Positions 21,515 to 35,904 of a stretch of DNA of 64,000 nucleotides are shown here, in pieces (the stretch's first letter is position 1; each line of letters opens with the position of its first letter). The notes beneath the pieces are model-generated. The model made no database searches and was not told the origin of the DNA. It worked only from the letters and a program-made list of their open reading frames with translations. This DNA comes from Carallia brachiata (taxonomy: Eukaryota > Streptophyta > Magnoliopsida > Malpighiales > Rhizophoraceae): the NCBI GenBank assembly GCA_021464245.1, contig JADCRB010000005.1, positions 3,574,449 through 3,638,448 of the forward strand. The letters are read 5' to 3'. Both the position numbers and the translations under genes were made by a program.

Positions 21515-24155
21515 AAACTAGCTTTTATATGCCTAAAAAGTTGCTCGCTTTATTGCACGTTCCAAGTTGTGCTTTACCTCCCAGTAGAAAGTTTATTGGG
21601 CCACTGTTCGGGCGTGCAGATGTTTGGGCTTTGGGCTACGAGACCTGCCCTAAACCAAAACGATAATTTACAGGCAAGGGTATACGTACCCTATGTAACT
21701 ACCGGGGACTTTTTTGGTTTTTTTTTTTAATTATTCTCAAAAGCATGAGTTAAGCCGCTAAGCTTATAATTTATTTAAAATGCTCTAAGTTGAAAACTAT
21801 AAATTTGAATTTCAGTAAAAAGTCAATTAATTGAAAAAGATGTCCCATGATAATCGCAGAGACTAACTAACATGGACACAAGTGTTAGATAACGTGCTCG
21901 GTATCAATTAAGAATAAATTTTAATATAATAAGAATTGATTTCACGTCATAATTTAATTGATGTGCTATAGTTTAGACAATAATTGGTATGGGGTTCTCT
22001 GCAACTCAAGTGCTTTGCCCCTGTTATTGTCCATGAATTGCCGACACAATGATACAAATTGTTGTAAATGAAGTCCACTTCATAGCATATGACCCTCTGA
22101 CATTTTCTGAAATTGATAATTTTAACAATTTGGTGCGAATATTTATTTTGTACATAACTATACGGACAAGATGCATATATACATTTTTATGGACATATAT
22201 ATTAATGTATAAAATAACCCTACCCACACTTAGAAATCTAAAGAGGGGAAAGGCCAAAGCACACTATTATCGAACAGCATCTAAAACAAGTGGAGGAATC
22301 AATTCAAAACCAAAACTCCAAGCATAATATCCAAGCAAGAAAATAACGTAATATCCCTTTCCAAGCTCGGCAACAGGCTGCAACCCCACCTTGAACATGA
22401 AGATCACAACCCTTTTTACATTACATGCTTGTAAAATACAATTTGACACACTTAAAATACGAGTTAAATTAATTTAATTTTAAATACGAGTGAAAAAAAT
22501 TTCAATAAGATCTAGTTAAAATAAAAAAAAAAAGAGAATTTATATATTATAAGATTATATATATACTATACTCTTAAAAAAAGTGAATAATGATAATAGC
22601 TAACTTTCGTCTCCAGCGAAAAAGGAAGGAATAAACCAAGGCTCCCAAAAAATATTCACACGTGTGGTTGGTGCAAGAACACACGTGCAAAAAGCCATCG
22701 CATTCCGCCGAGAATATTTGTCGGGAATTCTGTAGACGCTGCAAATCCGCAGAGGCCCCGCCAACCCCAGCCCTAGCTGGCCCTTTAGACGCCGCCCCAC
22801 TTTTCGCTGCCTCACATTTCTTTCTTCCTCCTCCACAGTACAGTCAAAATTTGTCCCTATACATCATTAGAAACAGCTCAGATGCCCGACGGACGGCCAC
22901 GTTTTCAATGTTGTTCCGATCCATTGATTTGATGATCTTTCACGTACCGTCGGGATTCTGAGATCTCATTTATGTCGGCACGTTGCAGGAGCCAGGGGGT
23001 GGCATCTTGGGGGACCTACCGACGCGTCATTTTGACCTCATCTTTGAGGTTTTTGGCCTTTTGTGTCGACAGTCAACAGTCGACAGTCGACGCTCCATGG
23101 TTGGTAGGTGAGACGTTCCGCTCACAAATTAAAAAATGTAGAATTAAAACAAAAAAGACAGAAAAAGTAGCACAGACCAGAACTGTTATGAAGCTAATAA
23201 ACAATCTAATCATGTTGGAAACTCAAATCTGTGACGATTTTGATGAATCTTCTTTTAAAAAAATAAGTTTTGTTTTTCTTTCTTTTTTTTTAAATTTTTT
23301 TAAAAAATTAAAACTTAAATTTAAATGATAAAAATATTATTATTTTATTAAATTTGTGTATTTTTTTGTGTACAAATTTTTGTATATTTATCATTTTTAA
23401 ACTTTATTTTTGTTATTCGCGGAAAAGAAGTAAAGAACAAGTTGAAAATCATACATTTCGTAGTTGTACTTGACATCGGTATCAGAGTTGTTGCAATTTA
23501 AAAGTGGTATCAGAATTAAGAATGAATTGTTTGTTAACAAGAGTTAGTATTTGATCCAAAAATTGCATAGAGAGAAACAGCCATCCGCCGCGTCAAATAT
23601 AATTCTATATAATTGATGTAAGGGCTGTCACACCCTAACACAAAAGAAAACGGAGCACAATATTCTTTGGAGTTTGAACGATCTTTTTCGTCGAAGCAAA
23701 TAACCATTGAAAATGATACGGAATGTTAGCGGACTAAAGTTGTAATTTAGACATAGAGAAGTACCTCTACAACTTCCTTTTCCTTTACATTTTACTTTTT
23801 TTTTTCTAAATAATAACTTAGATTTCTATTTTAGATGTCTCAATTTTAATTTAAAAAAATGAGTATAAGATTTATTAAAATTAAAAGAATTATTCTCTTT
23901 TATAACTTATGGTTAGATAGGTTTTTTTTTTTTTAAAAAGATGCAAGTACCCACCTTTTCCACATTTAAAAAAAATAAAAAATTTCCTACAACAGAAATT
24001 GTCCTTTGCTCGCCACGCTCCCTCGTGCTAAACGGATCATACTAAAATAAGTTCCTAAAATATAATTTTTCTCACAAAATATGTATTCTTTTTTTTCTTG
24101 GTAAGTAAAATGAAAAAGTGGAGGCGGTGCCCCAACTTGTTTTACTATGGAGTAT
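21515..24155. other. Intergenic; G-box-like sites, degenerate primer-site-like repeats
   Basis: No recognisable gene. Two ACACGTG sites lie close together at 22655-22687 in a GC-richer stretch (22600-22960), which could be an orphan promoter-like region. Near 23478-23515, GGTATCAGAG and GGTATCAGAA occur 33 bp apart and resemble the retrotransposon primer site TGGTATCAGAG, perhaps a Copia remnant. The rest is AT-rich. Confidence 0.4.
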
Positions 24156-24330
24156 TGCGTCAGAATTCAGAGTGAATGCGAATAATCTGGATAATTACAT
24201 TATAACTTATATCAGATTTCAATGTAAGTTTAGCTCTACTGATTGTTCCGACAAGCGCTCGAACCCAAGAACTGACCTGATAATGTTCGGTACCTTTACC
24301 GTTAAATCACAACTTTCGGTGGTAAATTTG
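24156..24330 (-). mobile_element. Possible tRNA-derived SINE (minus strand)
   Basis: On the minus strand GTGATTTAACGGTAAAGG (about 24293-24310) resembles a Pol III A-box region, and about 30 bp further GGGTTCGAGCG (24256-24266) resembles a B-box. The spacing suits a tRNA-derived SINE head. The body and tail are not defined. Confidence 0.35.
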
Positions 24331-24799
24331 TATTCTTTTTTATGTTTTTTATATCAAGCGTGCTTTTTTTTTTGTTTTCATAAACTTTAGGAAGATTACT
24401 AATCATTACAATTTTTTTTAATTTTTTAATTTTAGTGGTTAATTAAATAAAAAAATAAGACCCCGACATCGCTGTGTAATAGTGCACTAGTAATTAGACG
24501 AGCTATTTATGATCCGGCAGGCTGGCAAACGCAAATTCAATGTTGGAGAGTGCTAATTGGAAATGCATAGACAAAAACTAGTGAGGCCTTTTGTAAACCA
24601 AATCCAATCCGAAAAGTTGCGAATCATAAGGGCCTAAGGGGCAAAGACAAAGGTTGGCCCCTAAGTCATAACTGGGCCCCAGAGCAGCTGTTGCCGCGGC
24701 TTCCACTGGCCATGCTCGTTCACTCTCGCTCACACTGAAAAGTGTAAACGCAAAGAAACGTCGACGTGGCGACTTCAACGCAACCGCCACGTGCAGTGA

Positions 24800-25252
24800 C
24801 CTGAGCATCCCGACAATCGCTTTCAGAGACCAGCCTTTCCGCCATACTATAACGGAAATAATTCAGCTCATTTAGAGAAAATTACGAAGAAAAAAATAAA
24901 TAGTAATTTATGAGAAAAAATAAAAAATAATTATTTAAATTGATAGAAAATAAATAAAAAAATAAATAAAAAATTTTAAAATTTTCTTTTTCTTTCTTTT
25001 TTCGTGAAAAATTTCCAATCAAGGTGTTAATGTCCAATACTTCTAAAATAATCAATATTTTTATTAGACAGGACAGTCATTACATATAATATTAAATATT
25101 AAAATATGTGCATAGCAAAAATATAAAAATAAAAAAAAAAATCCAGAGTGTAGGATACGTTTAATTCTATTATCGGATAGATTTAATACATATGTCCTGA
25201 GCATCCCGACAGTCGCTGTTCAGTGGTCAGCCTTTTCACTGTACCGTAACCC
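24800..25252 (+). repeat. Diverged direct duplication, about 55 bp, around an AT-rich insert
   Basis: CCTGAGCATCCCGACA at about 24799 recurs at 25196. Similarity continues through a GTCGCT/ATCGCT...CAGCCTTT...CATACTATAACGG or ...GTACCGTAAC stretch. The 340 bp between them is very AT-rich. This could be an old insertion with a long duplication, or a segmental repeat. Confidence 0.5.
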
Positions 25253-28200
25253 ATCGGCCACTCTGCGCTTTGCTGGAACCGACGGTGAGTCGGTCGGTCA
25301 AGTCCACTTACCCGCAACACGGTTTTACGCCCCATTCATGATTTTACAGACCAAGTGCCCCTCACGTGCACAATTTCCAACCAATAGTAAAAACTTGACG
25401 CCTAAAAAATTGGCTGGCACTGGCTCTACAATTGTTTTGTTTTTCTCCTCTTTATTCTGTATACAAAGTCAAAGGAAAATTTCTTTTTATTTTTATTTTT
25501 TTTAACTCAATTACTCATTCTTACGTACCAGATAAATTGTGTGTTTTTTTTCCCACTATAAATGCAGATTTTTTTTTTGAGCATATTAACCATTCTCATT
25601 TTCATCAAATTTTCTCTTCAGCCGACCTGATTTGGTAAAATCTCTTGGTATTATTTTCAGAGACTTGGGATGTAGTCCATGACTTATTAATCATACTTCG
25701 ACTAACCAAATAAGTAAATTCTTCTTTAATTATTGGGAAAAAGAAAAGCTTGATCTAAGAGGGAGGGTCATAATTTATAGTGTATATAGGGAAGGGTCAT
25801 AATTTATAATATATATAGGGGAGGACTGATTGACGCCTCTTTTGTGGACACAAAACTTATGACCACTGCTCTAAAATCTATGTCAAAAAAAAAAAAAAAA
25901 CTCCGCTATTGCAAGGTGAGGCGTAATTCGATTTTATATTTATTAAATAGTTTCTATTCTTTCTTAAAACGCTAAGATGGGGAAACAACAAAAAATAGGA
26001 AGGTGCACAAACTAGAAAAGAAAGAAATCCTTATGAGAAAGGTGAGTCAACCATTGACGTTCATGAACTTTATTTTTTAAAATTAATAAGAAAATAACAA
26101 AGGAAAACGACATGAATTCATTATGATGGTACTTTTGCGCTTGTAATAACGTGTTATAATGAAACCTTTAGCCAAATGGGCCATTTTAGTTTAGAGCTTT
26201 CTTATCGTGCAACGCGTTGGCTGCTGTACCACTTTACAAATAAATCTTTATTAATCTCTTGTAAATTAATCTAATTAAAGCGATACAGAATGGTTTCACT
26301 GTAATGGTACTTAAAAAGAGTTTGGACGACTGTTTAAAGAAATAAAGATTTTAATTGCAAGATTGTGTCGCTTTAGATCCCTTTGATGGACCCTCTAAAT
26401 TTCCTTAGCAAATGTAAGGCAAAAGCAGTGTCCAGGCTCAATCTTCTTTTTGTTCTTTCAAACTTGGATAAATTTAGCCAAGTTTTCTACAGAATCTCTC
26501 CTCTACTCCCTCTGGTGAAACTTGTAGAATTCTTAAATAGTGTTAATCGCAAGCAGTAATTGTCGTATGAAGTCTACCATGTATGTATGATGACCGCGGT
26601 TGACTAAATTCCCCTGTGCATGGAATTCACCTTAAAATATTGGAACCTTTTGCTTGACTTTTCGCTTGTTAGGGGACAAATAAATAGGCCAATTGACGTC
26701 ATCAGTGGAAGATTAATCATGGTTTTCACAGTTATAGCCTAGTGCTTGAAAGGGAGAAGAGAGCTGCCTCCAATTACTCCGGTTTAATGATTATAAAATT
26801 TTGTTTGTATTATAAAATTATAAATTTAAATTTTTATTAAAGTGTTGGGTATGATTGAATGTATGCATATTTAATTTTTTACAATTATATAAAAAAATTA
26901 GTGATTTTTATTAAATATTTTAGAATTTATTTATTTATAAATTTGATGTAGAAGTTTAATTTACTATATGATAGGACCGGTGCAATTTCTTTTTTTTTTT
27001 AACAAAACTGCAGGTGCAGCCTTTATTTTTTTATTTATGTTAATCCAAAAAAAAAGAGAGAAGGGGAGACGGCCTAATTGAAGCCAAAAACCACTCGATC
27101 GTGGCTAGCTAACGTAACAGCTGTTAATCCACAAATGCCTAGTAATTGGAGGCGTCGTACTAATAAAACAACGATCCAGAGAGTGCGTTGCAGTAATAGC
27201 TCTTTTTAAGGGAAAAGAGGGAAAAAGTGATCTTTGTTGTCCGCATCATCACCTGACTGAATATATGCATATAAATGCTTTGATGTATGTAAAGCACAAA
27301 CTCTTCCCACAAGATGGTAGCTCGGACGATGTTTAGATGTGTTTTTCTGAATTTATCACAGATAATAAGTTTTAAATTTATTAATATTAAAATTAAATGT
27401 AAGAAAAATTTATTCAAGTTATTATAATTTAGGTGATAAATTTTTTTTATAAAATTAGTTAAATAAGGGATATGATAGTATTTACACTGATCTCAATTTA
27501 TAAATTTTATGATTAATATATTTATGAATACATATTTTTTTGCTAAAAGAAAGTAAGTGAAATAGAGTTGACCAGTCCATTGCTGCTTATGTGATCTTAT
27601 TCGGATCGGTCTGATTTAATCAACTTTCGAGTTGGATGTCGAACGATCCTAGACCAAAAAAAAAAGGTCAACCAGTCCATCCGGTACTATATATATAAAA
27701 TCCCATGATGAATAACGTTTTTATTGAGAATAAATGTGGTCATGACACGTTAGGTCATCAGTGATATGATATACGTGAGGGTTAATTTCGAATAAATACA
27801 ACTATTAATCAACTAAATAATAATATATAACACGAAATTTTTTTTTTTCAATATTTTATGAATTATTTTTTTTGTTAATGTGGAAAGGGGTGTTTAGTAA
27901 TTTTATTTTTTTTTAAAACTAAATTCTATATAAATTTAATATTACTATAAATTTTAGATCATTAACTTAACTGCTATTTGTAAAATTTTGTATAAAAATT
28001 TTCGTGCACTTTATCATTATTGTTAATCGACCCCATTCAATATTTATTGAAACTGACAGCAAATACTAAAAGCGAAGGACGAAAATGTTGGAACCTCTAC
28101 TAAGAAAAGGACTCCCAACTCCTCGAATAATAAATTAGGTCGAGATTTCAACTAAATGTCAATTTTTGAACCGTCCTAAATTTTATCAATTATTGCATCT

Positions 28201-31200
28201 CAATTCTTCGGGACAACGTGGAAGAATTGAAATGGCAAGAAACAATACACATTACGCTAACCCCACTTAATCCAATTATTGATATCAAACTCACTAGCTA
28301 GCTAGTTGAATGTGATTTGTGATATATAAACTGCTCCTGAGAGGCCCTGTAGCCAAATCGAACACCGTCAAAGGTAGATGTTGCGGAATTGCCATCAATT
28401 AGTAAAGGCGGAAGTTGAATTTATAATTTACTGCTTGTCGTAAAGAATATTGTAATTATTAGGTTGTTTTGTATATTTAGACACAAAATTGTAATATTTT
28501 GTAGTAGAACTGTGAGATATGACATTTATTTTTTTATTTATTTAAAAAGAAAAAAAGGTGGAGTGCCAGCTGGGTTTTCAATTCCTATTATTTTCCCACC
28601 TTTCAGCGGTTCTGTTACCACCCCTCTCTGTTTAGGTCGATTCTCCATGCCGCGTCCTTTTTTTATTGGCTTTTGATAAATAAATAAATCGTCAATTATT
28701 TTACTATAGCAAGTAACGGGACATGGTCAGGGTACAGGGGCTACGATTATACAGTAGCACGTTGCAATCAAATCCCTTTCATTAGTTTATAGTTCTGCTA
28801 AGGAAAGACTGGGTGTTGAGCATGAATCACGATGAACACTTAAATAATGAATGTGCAGTTATCATATCAGTAAGTCTACATTGGTCATATGGTGATTAAA
28901 TCAACAAGGAGGAATGATTGAATGATTGATTACATTCCAAATCATTACAATCAGAAGGACCAATGTTTACTTTGATATCATATCGAATTAGAGGTCTTTG
29001 TTGGAGTTGCAATTTTATATAGTAAGAAATTATTTTGCCAATGTATTATGTAGTCCATGAATAGCTAATCCATAGCTTATAACTTGTAACTCAAAATGTC
29101 ATAATAAGTATTGCCTGTAGATTGTCGTCATGTGGTGAATTGCAGGCTCAATGGATAGTGTGAAATGTGGAGTAATTCCCACCTAGGCACTCTTGGGATG
29201 TGAGAAATTATCTTGTGATAAGTGATCCATTATGTTGATTATGAGGCATTGGGGTTCTCAGGATTTTTTTTTCCCTTTCTTAAAAAAGTACTATTAACTA
29301 ACTTATTCTTAAAAAAATATAAGTAAATATACAATCAATTTAACAATATTTAACAGTTTATCTATTTTTTTGATATTTTTTTTCTTTTCTTAATAAAATA
29401 TAAATGAATATACAATCTATTTAATAATATTTAACGATTTATTTTTTTTTTATAGAATTCAATAGTCTATATTAATACATATTTTATGTTCTTTAATAAA
29501 TTAAATAGTGATTTAATAAAATTATGTTCCCTAAGATTGGTATTCTTAAAAAACATATAACAGGCTCTTTGCCGGGAGTATGTGGAAAGCACCATTACCA
29601 AAAACATGTAAAATATTTTAAGATTGGGACTTTCGAGTAAATTCGATTTGTAATTAGGGGTCAACTCTTGAATTAAAGGCGCACGTGTAACTGATTACAA
29701 GACAAGTTACAAAGGACAATTTAAAAGGCCTTTGTAGATGTAAGTGAGTCAAATTCCCTCATTCCTCGGGGTAGGTTAATTCAGATAAGACCCATTAATG
29801 AAAGAATCTAAATTTTCACAAAAGAAAAGTAAGAGCTTATTGATAATTGTTCCACTAGAGCTTATTGTGTCCTGCACTCAGTTAATTTGGGCTGCATGCA
29901 GATATTGCTATAATAGATTACAGTCGTCTCAATTTCCAACCACATGAAATATTATTTTATATAGGCAAAATAACAATGATTGTAGGCTAAAATATCATCA
30001 ATAAGAAGACAAAGGTCCAATTAACGCAATGTACTGGGGTCCTTGATTTTCTTAGCTCTCATGTCTTTACAGCCATGCAATGGGGGCACCAATGGGGGTC
30101 AAACAAAGTTTGCTTTCGTGCAGCTGTGTGCTAGCTAATATATTACCAGACTTGAAAAGAAAATTATACTCAGTTTTTGAAAATAATTATATATATGTCA
30201 TTTTTTCAGTAAATATTTATATTTCACAAGTATAATTTTTAAAGTATCACTAAGTAATTGTAACTCTGTTTAAGAAATATAAAAATATTTAATAATTTAT
30301 CTATTTTTTTAAAATTTTTTTAATTCATTTATCCGATGAGTTATGTCATTTTAAAAAGTCAATCGAAACTCTTTAGATTTTTTTAATTTTTTTATTTAAA
30401 GCTTGCAAGAGGCAGAATTAGACGCGTAAAGTGACTCGTGTTGACAGCAGAATTTTATTGTTTACAATTCAATTGTTTCGTGTAGTGTCTTAAAAATACG
30501 ATCTATTTATATTGATTCTGTCCTGTTCAACCCAAATATATTTGTTCTGTCCTGTTCAAACCCAATATTTAAGTTAGACGACCATTTTACATGCCTAGCT
30601 AGAATCCACAAAAGGTGGGTTTTGGACTTTGTTGTGTTTGTTCTTTGTTGTACCCGAGCCTAGCCATAAACCGCGAACCCTAGGTCGTGTGTGCATAATA
30701 TGGGGGTTGGTAGTAAGAAATAAATAAAAATTTATAAGGACCATCCAAAATCCTCTGCGATAGAGTTTTAGAGCATGTTTGGATTAGTGGAAAATTCCAA
30801 ACACGCTATTAGGGATGGCCAAGCCAAGCGATGTGAACTAATAAAAGTGGTGCAGTAGATGGATGGGGTAACATGGGATTTGTATTGATCTGCAAATGGT
30901 CAAAGAAATTTCGGGGCACCAGATGCCATATTATGTAGTGTCAATTTCAGTTGAAGTGTCATTTTTTTTTAATATCAAAAGTCCATTAAATTATGAACTA
31001 TAAAATGAGATAACTCTCTTTAACAAACACCATCTTTAATGTTAAACCATCAATTATATTTCCAGTGAGCTATCAGCTAGCACCAAGAAGGACAGTGAAA
31101 GGATTCAATTAAACTAATTTAAGGCACTTGCATTTACGTAAATAAATATATTGGCATTATTGGGAGGGGTGTTCTATGTTGAATGATACCTCATACATGG

Positions 31201-33496
31201 TCTTGGTTAATTTAGATCATAGTTCCTGTTCAACGCAGCAATAGGAGTAGTGAGATTAGGCCTCGAAATAGGATCGTACAGGTTGAATTTGGCAAATCAG
31301 TCAGATCTTTTGGTTGGATTATTTTTTCTTTGACAAAAAAAAAAAGGATCCGTTACGAGTACGTCGATCATCGGATTTGTGGGATGAGTTGAGAGTTACA
31401 TGTTTTATACTCATTCAACCACATCCATAGAAGAGAACTTACCTTTCGAATACTGTTGGATGCACGTGACTCCTTCAAGCCGACCAAGTATTGCGAATCG
31501 TAAATTAGAGTGCGTGCACACAAGACATTGCTAGGCTTCTTCTAGGAGGGCAAAGGCCTTAAGTGCAGCTTGCAGCTTGTGGAATTCGAATTAAAATCGC
31601 GAGTAAGAGAAGCACGTCACTTGAACAATCAGACTATCATTTTCAATAATTTTTAATTGGATTATTGATTGCAAATTTTTGCCTGATTTCATTTTAAATC
31701 ATTGTCACACATAATCCCATTTAAAAAATTGGTTGCTGTATTCTGCCATTAAGATTGAGTTGGTTATTTTATATCTGCAAATTGAGAGGCTGATGCAATC
31801 ATTTGCATGCATAAAAAATTCTCTGTTATTTTTTCTATAGCATTATACTAACTCAATATAATAAACACAAGAGTATGATTTAATGAGTGTAGATTAAAAA
31901 AATACATATAAACACATAATTTATCTTATAATATTTAATAATTTATATATTTTTATTTTTTAAATTTAATTATTTAATAATACATATTATTTTAATTTCA
32001 CGTAATTTTAATTCGGCTAAAATTTTCCTAAACAGAATGATGTACAAGTACACATCTGTAAGGACACAATTTATGGTAGGACTACGGTCGTTGAGACTCA
32101 ATTATCACGAGAATTAGGAGCCCGGAAATGACAGAAAGCTAACACTTTGTAAATTCTCTACGTGGAAGGCCTTCTTTCTTTGACTAATTTATTTTATTTT
32201 ATTTTTTGGGCAGCATATATAGGACTTCAACTGTACTGATGATGCTGCCTGCCAACCGGATCTATACAAGAGTAGAGACAAAACAGTTTCCAAGCTGAAG
32301 CAAAACTAGCTTCGACCTGGTTTGAAAACAAGGGAAGATTGCATAACAGTGAAGAGTACAGCTGTAGAAATATTGTACCTTTCTGAAACACAGAAAAACA
32401 AACACACAATAATAAGCGCCAAAAGTGCTAAAAACATCGTAATTCATACATGTTGTTGTTCAATAATTTCTCGATTGTAAGAAAAATAGAAAGGCCTTGC
32501 TTGCCAAACTGAGACCCCTCAAAATAAACACGTTTGCTCTTCTGAATATTGGTTTCAAAAGGCAAGGCACCCAATAAAGACACCAGGAAACTTGGAACTG
32601 CGAGGTGAAATAAATTATTAAATTAAATTGTGTTGTTATTTTAATATTAATTTGACGAAACTATACAGTGGCGTTAAATAAATTAAACAGGCCTAATTTT
32701 GACTTCTACACATCCGGTGTGTAATGAGAGAAACTTATATGAGCCAAACAAATGGAAACATTCTTTTCACCTGAAGATCTTTTGCCCATTTTTAAGTGTC
32801 CTTCTCAACTATGTATCATAACTCGGATAGAAGCAAATGCCTGCAACGCTGCAGACTGAAAAAAGGACTAGCCCAGTTTTTTTTGACGGTGGAGGAAAAT
32901 GAGAATCACAGAGTTCCAAAAGAAAAAAAAAACCCCGAAAGAAGAAAAAAAACAAAGCTGTTTAACGCGTATTGATAGTAAGAAAAGTACTGTACGGTCA
33001 TAGAGAAAAATTGCAGCAGGTTCACTTGCAACTAATATTTAGAGAAATCCCAACATTTGCGGTGGGCACATGGTGGGCAATGCTAACCCTTTGTTAAAAA
33101 TAAAAATAAATAAATATCACATTTTTTTATGAATTTAAATAATTAATTTTTATTTTTTTCTTATAAATTATTATTTATTTTTTCTCATAATTTTTGATAA
33201 TTTTTTTCATAATTTTTTATCAATTATAATATTATCATTACTGTATAATTTTTTATTTATTTTATTACTTATTACTGTTTAACAATCTAAACATATTATA
33301 AATGAAATATACAGTAAATATATTGAAATAAAAAAAATTAGTCGTGTAAAATTGTTAGGTAAACTTTATTCTTTTTTTTTTTGTATATCTGTTCTTATAT
33401 GTTTACATGTAAATTACGTAGTCAAACACACCTCTACAACCCCAAGAAAGTGAAAAAGGAGAGAGAGACCGAGGGCCAAAAAAGTCACACAAAAGG
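25253..33496. other. Long intergenic region, no gene recognised
   Basis: About 8 kb without a supportable coding region. A TATAAATG-like site at about 25558 follows GC-richer sequence but leads to no ORF. A T-rich stretch at 29270-29450 holds an approximate duplication of a 90-bp unit (AAATATACAATC...ATTTAACAG/ATTTAACGA). Short AT-rich blocks with AATATTTAATAATTTAT recur at 29400, 30285 and 31930 and elsewhere (36760), perhaps a dispersed MITE family. The last bases before 33497 should include the ERF 3' UTR. Confidence 0.4.
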
Positions 33497-34347
33497 CTAA
33501 TAATGTCCCCATAAAGTACCAAAACCATTAGTGCTCACACTTTCTGGCAGAATTATTGATAGCTGATCACTTAAATACCCACCGCTGCCACCGCCACCGC
33601 CCCCATCGACGTCATACCAAGGCGGACTATAGAGCCATGAGTCGCCAAACACGAACTCGTCCCTAAACTCCGGAGACTCCTCCTCGAAACACGTTCCAAG
33701 ACTCGGCAACTCCACTATCTCGCTCAGGTCTTCCGGCGTCGCCGCGTCGCCGGACCAAGACGTCACTTCCGCAGTCGACGACGAGAAAACTGATGACTGC
33801 GTCAACGTTGACGGCGATGCCGCATTGTTGGTATTGTTATTGTCAGTCTGGCTGTCCTTGTTGTTGTTGGTGGTGGTAGTAGTGGTGGTGTTGCTGTTAA
33901 TGTTGACGTCGATTGCAGCGGCTTTAGCGGCGGCGGCTTGGACGTCTCGGGGGGAGTTGGAGGCGGGCCGGGGCAGAAGCCCGGCGAGTTCAGGGAAGTT
34001 GAGGATGGCGGAGATCCCTTTAATGCTCATGGCCGCCACGTCATGGGCACGTGCCGCCATTTCCGGGGTGGAGAAAGTGCCCAGCCAGATCCGGCTCTTC
34101 TTCCGGGGCTCCCTGATCTCCGAAACCCATTTGCCCCACGCCCGCATTCGGACCCCTCTATACACCGGATGCTTGCTGGCTGTCTCTACTCCTCTTGTTT
34201 TCTCGGGTTCTGCAGCTCCGGCTCGGGGCTTGCAGTCGGGTTTGGGGACAACCCGGATGAGGATGGCGAAGCCGGAGTCAGTGAAAAATTAAAACTTGAA
34301 ACTTCTTCAGAGACCGAGTTGGCGTTTAAGCTTGGTGTCTCATTCAT
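33497..34347 (-). CDS. AP2/ERF transcription factor, DREB A-4 (TINY)-like, with a 1-bp deletion
   Basis: A single AP2 domain ([50 protein letters not shown]) is followed by [20 protein letters not shown] and an acidic region, and the protein ends LWGHY. The [19 protein letters not shown] form and the LW-Y C-terminus suit the TINY/DREB A-4 group, which binds DRE/GCC-type elements in the nucleus. The ATG at 34347 begins a Ser/Pro/Asn-rich N-terminus. The frame shifts near 34187-34193, just before the AP2 domain. One missing base restores 852 bp, 283 codons plus stop. The gene lacks introns, which is usual for this group. A TATA box (34491-34499, minus) stands about 145 bp upstream of the ATG. 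His- and Gly-rich spacers and an Asn/Thr repeat interrupt the C-terminal half. Confidence 0.9.
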
Positions 34348-34490
34348 GGTATCGGTATGGAGTAGTACTATGCAAGCGATGTCGTTTTTATTTTTATTTT
34401 TTTCTCAGGATATATATAAAAACAATAGTGATATGTGATATGGAGGCTACAGCAGAAAATGCACAAAGAAAAGTGAGCCTTTTGGGAAGG

Positions 34491-34499
34491 CTATATATA
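34491..34499 (-). promoter_or_regulatory. TATA box of the ERF gene
   Basis: CTATATATAG reads the same on both strands, about 145 bp upstream of the ERF ATG. It is the only strong TATA in the preceding few hundred bases. Confidence 0.55.
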
Positions 34500-35904
34500 G
34501 AGACGAGAGAGATCAAAGAATGGCAGAGTGGAGAGTGAGAGAGAGACAGAGGAGCAGACAGCCAAAAAATGTGAACAAAAACGTGGAAGTTAAAAAGCTT
34601 ATAAGCTAACCATTAAACGTTTGTGCAAGAGTACAATCTTTGCACACCGTTGGGAGAATGATTATGTTTTTGCACAATTGTGAAAGTGACATAGTAATTT
34701 TGACTAAATTATAAGGGTATATTTTTTTAATAATTTAGTGTAGCGGGTCTTTATTTAACGTATAACTATTGTACGCGGTAAGACAATGGCTAAAGCATTA
34801 TTTTGAGGAGTTTGCCACCTCTATTTTTGGTATTTATAAGAGACAAAAAAAATTTAAAAAAAGAAGAACGTTAAACTCACCTTCTATATATAGTCTGTTT
34901 AATTTGATCAGACACAGGAAATCCACACATAGGTCAAGAATAATTAATCTTATTAATAATTGATTATTAATTATTTATTATTATGTATGAAAATAAAAAA
35001 ACTACAGTTAATTATTATCATAATTATTTATTTATGAATCCATACTTTCTAAATGCCAGTTTTTTATACTTACATAACATTTTATTATTACTAAAACCGG
35101 TTAGTTTTAATCAAGCCAAAATTCATATTATGCGACTATGAGTAGGCATTCTTAATAGTGAATGATGGACCAAGGTAAAAAAGAAGGCATTTCAATACAC
35201 AAGATTATCATATTTAATCAGTCTGTAAAAGGTTCATGTACAAAATTGATGCGAACCACATCAAAAATCTTCCATTTGTTTTAACAAAAGCTTGTTTTTA
35301 AAATTGGAATCCATAACTATCAGGTCACATGTTGAACTTAAATTTATTCCTTACATATAATACATTTGTGGGGTCATATATATTAAGAGATTCATAGCAA
35401 GTACGTCTATGAATAATGAATTATCGGGAAAATGATGGTAGACAGAAAAATTATATTAGAGAAAAATTAGAGTGAAGTAACTCACCGAAATAAAGAATTA
35501 GTCTGTTTTCTTTTTGTGTGAAAGTTTAAAATTAAAAAATATAATATTTTTTAACATGAGAAAATTATGTACTAATTCATTTTTGACTGTATTCCGGCTT
35601 ATTTTCTTTGCCTATAAAACCTCCAAATTATTGATTTCCCCTTTTCTTCAACGAGAAAGAGGAGATAAGAAAGAAGTGAGGTGGCGGAGATACGTAGGTG
35701 TTGGTGTTACAGGATTCGCCCTAGGATGTGAGGGTAATACTTGAAGAAAGAGAGGGTCACACTCACAGCTGCCGCAGCCGTCTGAGGAACTGGTATTTTC
35801 TTTTATTGTAGAATGGGTTAGACAGGCTTCACCCCTAGTCTACTTACTTGTTAGTTAATACTTATTTTTCCTTTTACTTGCTATATATGTAGGGTACACA
35901 ATTA
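34500..35904. other. Intergenic upstream of the ERF gene
   Basis: AT-rich, with a GAGAGA-rich leader-like stretch at 34500-34560. No gene is recognised. Confidence 0.45.

Noticed and set aside
22972..23328. 118-codon plus-strand ORF
   Set aside because: Ends in low-complexity Lys/Phe sequence, no domain, no convincing promoter or start context.
23478..23515. A Copia primer binding site
   Set aside because: GGTATCAGAG occurs, but without an adjoining LTR end or downstream gag; kept only as a remark in the intergenic entry.
24578..24808. 76-codon minus-strand ORF with an Ala/Arg-rich sequence
   Set aside because: Local GC-rich composition alone explains the open frame; no family recognised.
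33825..34438. Plus-strand ORFs of 155-166 codons
   Set aside because: They are antisense to the ERF coding sequence, whose AP2 domain is unmistakable.
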